Positions 60,964 to 64,000 of a stretch of 64,000 bases of DNA are shown piece by piece. Origin of the DNA: Lachnospiraceae bacterium (GTDB taxonomy: Bacteria > Bacillota > Clostridia > Lachnospirales > Lachnospiraceae). The translations under genes were made by a program, and so were the position numbers. The stretch spans positions 1-64,000 of the forward strand of contig JAFRYA010000035.1 of assembly GCA_017441295.1 (NCBI GenBank), written 5' to 3'. Below the pieces are notes generated by a model. That model did no database searches. It saw only the letters and a list, made by a program, of their open reading frames with translations, and was not told the DNA's origin. Position 1 is the stretch's first letter; each line of letters opens with the position of its first letter.

Positions 60964-61282
60964 TGTATTTTCCCTCCAGGTGCTTGCGCATCCTGTAACA
61001 GAACACTGTAACCAATGCCCCCAGACAGAATGCCACCAGGGCAATTATCACATAACCTAAGACTGCGTTGCCGGCAAAAATACTTGCCGAAGCGCCTGAA
61101 TTACCTGTAATCTGATATTGGATAGGAGTCTTGGAAACCGCGATTATTATTATGATAATCACTGCAGCGCAAAAAGCACATGCAGCAGCACATTGCAGCA
61201 TATATCTGCGTAATGCTTTACTTCTTTTCTTTATGTCCATGCGGTAGTGCAGTTCTTTCACACGTTCTTCAGATGTCCGCAT
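60947..61282 (-). CDS. Small two-helix membrane protein A, putative anti-sigma factor
   Basis: 111 residues. N-terminal cytoplasmic MRTSEERVKELHYRMDIKKR, first membrane helix (about 28-48), a short outside loop (PIQYQITGNSGASASIFAGN) and a second helix (about 72-95), then a basic tail. It begins 14 bases before the end of the sigma gene, with AAGGAGG inside that gene, which is the common position of anti-sigma genes. Paralogue of the protein at 59243-59608. No zinc HxxxCxxC motif of classical anti-sigma domains is present, so the role rests on context. Confidence 0.75.
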   Translation of the reverse strand: MRTSEERVKELHYRMDIKKRSKALRRYMLQCAAACAFCAAVIIIIIIAVSKTPIQYQITGNSGASASIFAGNAVLGYVIIALVAFCLGALVTVFCYRMRKHLEGKYNDRKH

Positions 61283-61826
61283 GAGTAATTCCCTCCTTCT
61301 CCAATTCCTTTCGAAGCCTTGCCTTTCCGTTCTTCAGCAGATCTTCAATTTTCTTTGTAGAGCCGCCCATAACTTTTGCAGCCTGAGCATAACTCATATC
61401 CATAAAATAAAACAGCCACAGCGCTTCCCTGTATTGCGGTGCAATACGGTTCAGGCACCGCTTTAGAACAGCATTTTGCTCACTTCTTAAGCAGTTATCC
61501 TCAGGAGAAATATCCCCGCTCGGAATCGCCTCATCCAATGCCTCATCCGGGCTGAACTCCTGCCTCTTAAATCTCATCTTCCATAAGTGATTTGCCTTGT
61601 TTCTGGCCATTTTGAACAGATAGGCCCGAAAGTGTCCTTCAGAGATCCTGGGCTTGTCCACCAAAATAATGGTGAAGCAGTCCAGCATCAGGTCTTCCGC
61701 ATCATGCGCATTATGGAGGAAAGCATCCAGATATGCTGTAAGCACATCACCATAACGGAGCATCAGCTCATCGCCGGCTTTTAAGTCGCCGGACAGATAT
61801 TTTTGATATAACTGATCATCCGTCAC
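61269..61826 (-). CDS. ECF-type RNA polymerase sigma factor
   Basis: 185 residues from a GTG with AAAGGAGGG upstream. Region 2 (about residues 10-85: NAHDAEDLMLDCFTIILV and GHFRAYLFKMARNKANHLWK) and region 4 (about 125-175: YREALWLFYFMDMSYAQAAK and GGSTKKIEDLLKNGKARLRK) are present, with no region 1 or 3, the ECF layout. First gene of the operon with small protein A, the polytopic protein and PrsW. It begins 32 bases after icd, with a TATAAT at 61847-61852. Confidence 0.88.
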   Translation of the reverse strand: MTDDQLYQKYLSGDLKAGDELMLRYGDVLTAYLDAFLHNAHDAEDLMLDCFTIILVDKPRISEGHFRAYLFKMARNKANHLWKMRFKRQEFSPDEALDEAIPSGDISPEDNCLRSEQNAVLKRCLNRIAPQYREALWLFYFMDMSYAQAAKVMGGSTKKIEDLLKNGKARLRKELEKEGITHADI

Positions 61827-61846
61827 AACCTTCCCTCCTTTCGCAT

Positions 61847-61852
61847 ATTATA
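61847..61852 (-). promoter_or_regulatory. Candidate -10 of the ECF sigma operon
   Basis: A perfect TATAAT on the minus strand, 20 bases before the GTG start and overlapping the intergenic region after icd. The -35 is poor (TAGCAG at 17 bp). Readthrough from icd is also possible, since I see no terminator between the two genes. Confidence 0.45.
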
Positions 61853-61858
61853 TCCTAT

Positions 61859-63058
61859 TTACAGATTATCTGCTATTCTATCAATGAATTCTTCTGTGTT
61901 CAGTACAGTTACTTTTTCAGGTTCTTCGGCAATATTGGCCAGATCCTTTGTCATAAAGCCTGCGTCCAATACTGTGAAGCATGCTTTCTCGAGCTTATCT
62001 CCAAAGGCCATGAGCTCCGGCAGGCCGTCCATCTCTCCCCTCTTCCTGAGCGCTCCGCTCCAAGCGAAGATGGTCGCGATCGGGTTCGTGCTGGTCTTCT
62101 CTCCGTTCAGATACCTGTAATAATGTCTCGTGACCGTTCCATGGGCAGCTTCATATTCGAATTTGCCGTCCGGAGAAACAAGCACTGAGGTCATCATCGC
62201 CAGTGAACCGAAGGCAGTTGAGATCATGTCGCTCATAACATCGCCGTCATAGTTCTTGAGCGCCCAGATGAAGCCTCCTTTTGACCTGACAACCCTGGCG
62301 ATCGCATCATCGATCAGCGTGTAGAAATATGTAATTCCGGCTTTTTCAAAGTCTTCTTTGTAATTCTGGAATTCTTCTTCAAAGATATCCCTGAACTCAC
62401 CGTCGTAAACCTTTGAAATAGTGTCTTTTGCTGAAAACCAGAGATCCTGCTTCAGGTTCAACGCATACTGGAAACATGATCTGGCAAATGATCTGATACT
62501 GGCCTCTTTGTTGTGCTGTCCCAGCCAGATGGTCCTGCCGTCTACTTTCTGCACGGAAAGCGTGGTAGTTTCACCGTCATCAGCCTTAAATGTCAGAGTA
62601 CACTCTCCCGGCTTATCTGTTACCAGGTCCACTGCCTTGTAAATATCTCCATATGCGTGGCGGGCAACTGTGATAGGCTGCTCCCAGCTCTTAACCATGG
62701 GTTTTACAGCATCGATAATGATCGGTGTCCTGAATACAGTACCATCCATGATAGCTCTGATCGTGCCATTCGGAGACTTCCACATTTCTGTCAGCTCAGG
62801 ATATTCCTCCATGCGCTTCTTGTTTGGAGTGATAGTGGCGCACTTAACAGCCACACCCAATTCTTTGGCTGCATTGGCTGCGTCCACAGTTACCTGATCC
62901 CTGGTTGCGTTTCTGTTTAAGAGGCCCAGGTCGTAGTACTCTGTTTTCAGGTCCACATAGGGCAGAATCAGCTTATCCTTGATCATCTGCCATATTATTC
63001 TGGTCATTTCATCCCCATCCATCTCTACCAGAGGGGTTGTCATTTTTATCTTTTCCAT
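61859..63058 (-). CDS. icd: NADP-dependent isocitrate dehydrogenase (type II)
   Basis: 399 residues. It converts isocitrate to 2-oxoglutarate. All catalytic features are intact: KSPNGTIR and GTVFRTPI (substrate Ser/Arg), LIDDAIA and NYDGDVMSD (metal Asp residues), HGTVTRHY (NADP binding). GGAG precedes the ATG. It follows the aconitase-family gene by 15 bases, so the two form the oxidative branch from citrate to 2-oxoglutarate, probably for glutamate synthesis. Compare the degenerate paralogue at 29806-31119. Confidence 0.97.
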   Translation of the reverse strand: MEKIKMTTPLVEMDGDEMTRIIWQMIKDKLILPYVDLKTEYYDLGLLNRNATRDQVTVDAANAAKELGVAVKCATITPNKKRMEEYPELTEMWKSPNGTIRAIMDGTVFRTPIIIDAVKPMVKSWEQPITVARHAYGDIYKAVDLVTDKPGECTLTFKADDGETTTLSVQKVDGRTIWLGQHNKEASIRSFARSCFQYALNLKQDLWFSAKDTISKVYDGEFRDIFEEEFQNYKEDFEKAGITYFYTLIDDAIARVVRSKGGFIWALKNYDGDVMSDMISTAFGSLAMMTSVLVSPDGKFEYEAAHGTVTRHYYRYLNGEKTSTNPIATIFAWSGALRKRGEMDGLPELMAFGDKLEKACFTVLDAGFMTKDLANIAEEPEKVTVLNTEEFIDRIADNL

Positions 63059-63073
63059 GAATAAATCTCCGAA

Positions 63074-64000
63074 TTATTTATTATTTGCTGCGTAATAGTT
63101 CATCAGGCATCCGTCTGTTACGATCTGCTTTTCTTCGCTGCTGAGACCGATGCACTGCAGCTTAATCTCCTTGATCTCGCCCGCTGCGTTCATAGCCTTC
63201 GCCGCGAATTCTTCCTGTCCGTTTAAGATGCCTTCCTTGATGCCCGGCACATAGATCCAGTCTCCGCTCTCAAATGTGAAATCGCCTTCAAATGTAAAAG
63301 GCACGATTCCCCAGTTGATGCAGTTGGAACGGTATCTCTTGGTGGCATAGCTGTGTGCAATATTGGCAAATCCTCCCAATACTTTCTGGCAGGATGCCGC
63401 CTGCTCTCTGGCAGAACCATCTCCCGGCCTGTTGGCATATACGCATGAGCCGATTGTTGTACTGCCTGCAGCTGCGTCAAACTTATCCAATACAGCCTGC
63501 AGCTGAGCATCAACCTGACCCTGCTCCCTCTGCTCTTCAAGTGCTCTGACCTTTTTAGACAGGCCGACATACTCAGGCACTCGTCTGGAAAGAGCAAACT
63601 CTGAAAGCGCGATCGGGTTGGATCTGTAGCTGGATGTTTCTCCGGACGGTATCAGTTCGTCTGTCGTCGTAACTTCATCGTGGATAACCGCGCAGAGCTG
63701 AACCAGCAGATTCTGCTCCAGTTCCGGCATCTTAGGCCAGTCCTTGATATTAGGACCAAGTCTCAGATCCAGATCCTTTTCAGCCTTGCCAAATCCGAAA
63801 TAGCATCGTTTCTCATAAATGCCATCGGTATATTTATATTTTCTGTCAGTAATTTCGTAATCAATGTCTGTAGCTGCTGTCAGAATTCCTCCATTAGCCG
63901 CTGTAGCTGCAATTGATCTGGCGTCCATCAGCGCAACTGCAGCAATCTGGCCGTTTGCCGGCTTGCTGCCTTCACGGTTAGCGAAGTTTCTGGTGGCATG
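63074..64000 (-). CDS. Aconitase-family hydratase, C-terminal part (gene runs off the window)
   Basis: 309 codons are visible; the frame stays open to the window edge, so the N-terminal part, including most of the Fe-S domain, is outside. RNFANREGSKPANGQIAAVA resembles the aconitase segment before domain 4. GDGSAREQAA and YRSNCINWGIVPFTF are the substrate-binding swivel-domain motifs (GxSRE and RSN-type). It probably interconverts citrate and isocitrate, matching the icd gene that follows by 15 bases. Another hydratase specificity is possible. Confidence 0.85.
   Translation of the reverse strand, partial: HATRNFANREGSKPANGQIAAVALMDARSIAATAANGGILTAATDIDYEITDRKYKYTDGIYEKRCYFGFGKAEKDLDLRLGPNIKDWPKMPELEQNLLVQLCAVIHDEVTTTDELIPSGETSSYRSNPIALSEFALSRRVPEYVGLSKKVRALEEQREQGQVDAQLQAVLDKFDAAAGSTTIGSCVYANRPGDGSAREQAASCQKVLGGFANIAHSYATKRYRSNCINWGIVPFTFEGDFTFESGDWIYVPGIKEGILNGQEEFAAKAMNAAGEIKEIKLQCIGLSSEEKQIVTDGCLMNYYAANNK

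Noticed and set aside
1-64000. CRISPR arrays, insertion sequences, prophage or rRNA genes
   Set aside because: No regular short repeats with unique spacers, no transposase or integrase frames, and no rRNA sequence were recognised. The only tandem repeats are the 21-bp set, and coding repeats in the LCP and giant surface protein genes.

Overview
The window reads as a chromosome segment of an anaerobic member of the Clostridia (Firmicutes), moderate in GC. The evidence is the Firmicute-type gene sets (dgt-dnaG-rpoD-trmK, rbgA-ftsY, xpt behind a guanine riboswitch, upp, single-chain glycyl-tRNA synthetase), a pyrophosphate-type phosphofructokinase, strong AGGAGG ribosome sites, and EFR1-type ferredoxin/flavodoxin and GGGtGRT proteins. 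I cannot name the genus. I see no rRNA, CRISPR array, insertion sequence or prophage. Nearly all of it is ordinary chromosomal coding sequence, about 85 percent of it on the minus strand.

Layout. 1-4500: MATE transporter, CBS protein, tRNA-Pro(CGG), divergent PPi-phosphofructokinase and class II aldolase. 4500-12700: one tightly overlapping minus-strand operon rbgA-ftsY-M16 peptidase-era-recO-glyS-thioesterase. 12700-16700: rplS with a structured leader, then a glmM/acyltransferase/nagB/yfbR amino-sugar operon. 16700-20800: NAD-dependent epimerase, EFR1 protein, small membrane exporter, threonine synthase. 20760-29800: a long molybdenum operon behind a Moco-type riboswitch (mobB-moeA fusion, moaA, moaC, a second molybdopterin-binding protein, modABC, mogA), ending in a UROD-like protein and a 51-codon gene. 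29800-31510: a degenerate isocitrate dehydrogenase paralogue and RNase P RNA. 31550-37560: trmK-rpoD-dnaG-dgt, an unknown membrane protein, upp. 37700-40140: a lone ribbon-helix-helix gene, an LCP-family protein, tRNA-Pro(GGG). 40200-46140: guanine riboswitch-xpt and a nucleoside ABC transporter. 46200-53700: two FAD enzymes, an MFS transporter, DUF1836, a CDP-alcohol phosphatidyltransferase, the GGGtGRT/NifU-like pair, dUTPase. 53700-61830: an ECF sigma factor, two paralogous small membrane proteins, a PrsW-type membrane protease, a polytopic membrane protein and a 1830-residue surface protein. 61860-64000: isocitrate dehydrogenase and the C-terminal part of an aconitase-family hydratase.

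The most interesting candidate system is the sigma/PrsW/giant-surface-protein locus (59.2-61.8 kb plus the surface protein down to 53.8 kb). In Bacillus subtilis PrsW starts the proteolysis of the anti-sigma factor RsiW. Here a PrsW homologue sits between two copies of a small two-helix membrane protein that share an N-terminal RVxxLHxRM signature, one overlapping an ECF sigma gene and the other overlapping the surface-protein gene. Other points are a riboswitch platform with two mutually exclusive hairpins that hide or free the ribosome site of mobB-moeA, a probable isocitrate dehydrogenase pseudoenzyme with an added C-terminal domain, and five genes that lack a ribosome site and have an extended or good -10 element only 7-10 bases before the start codon, as expected for leaderless mRNAs.
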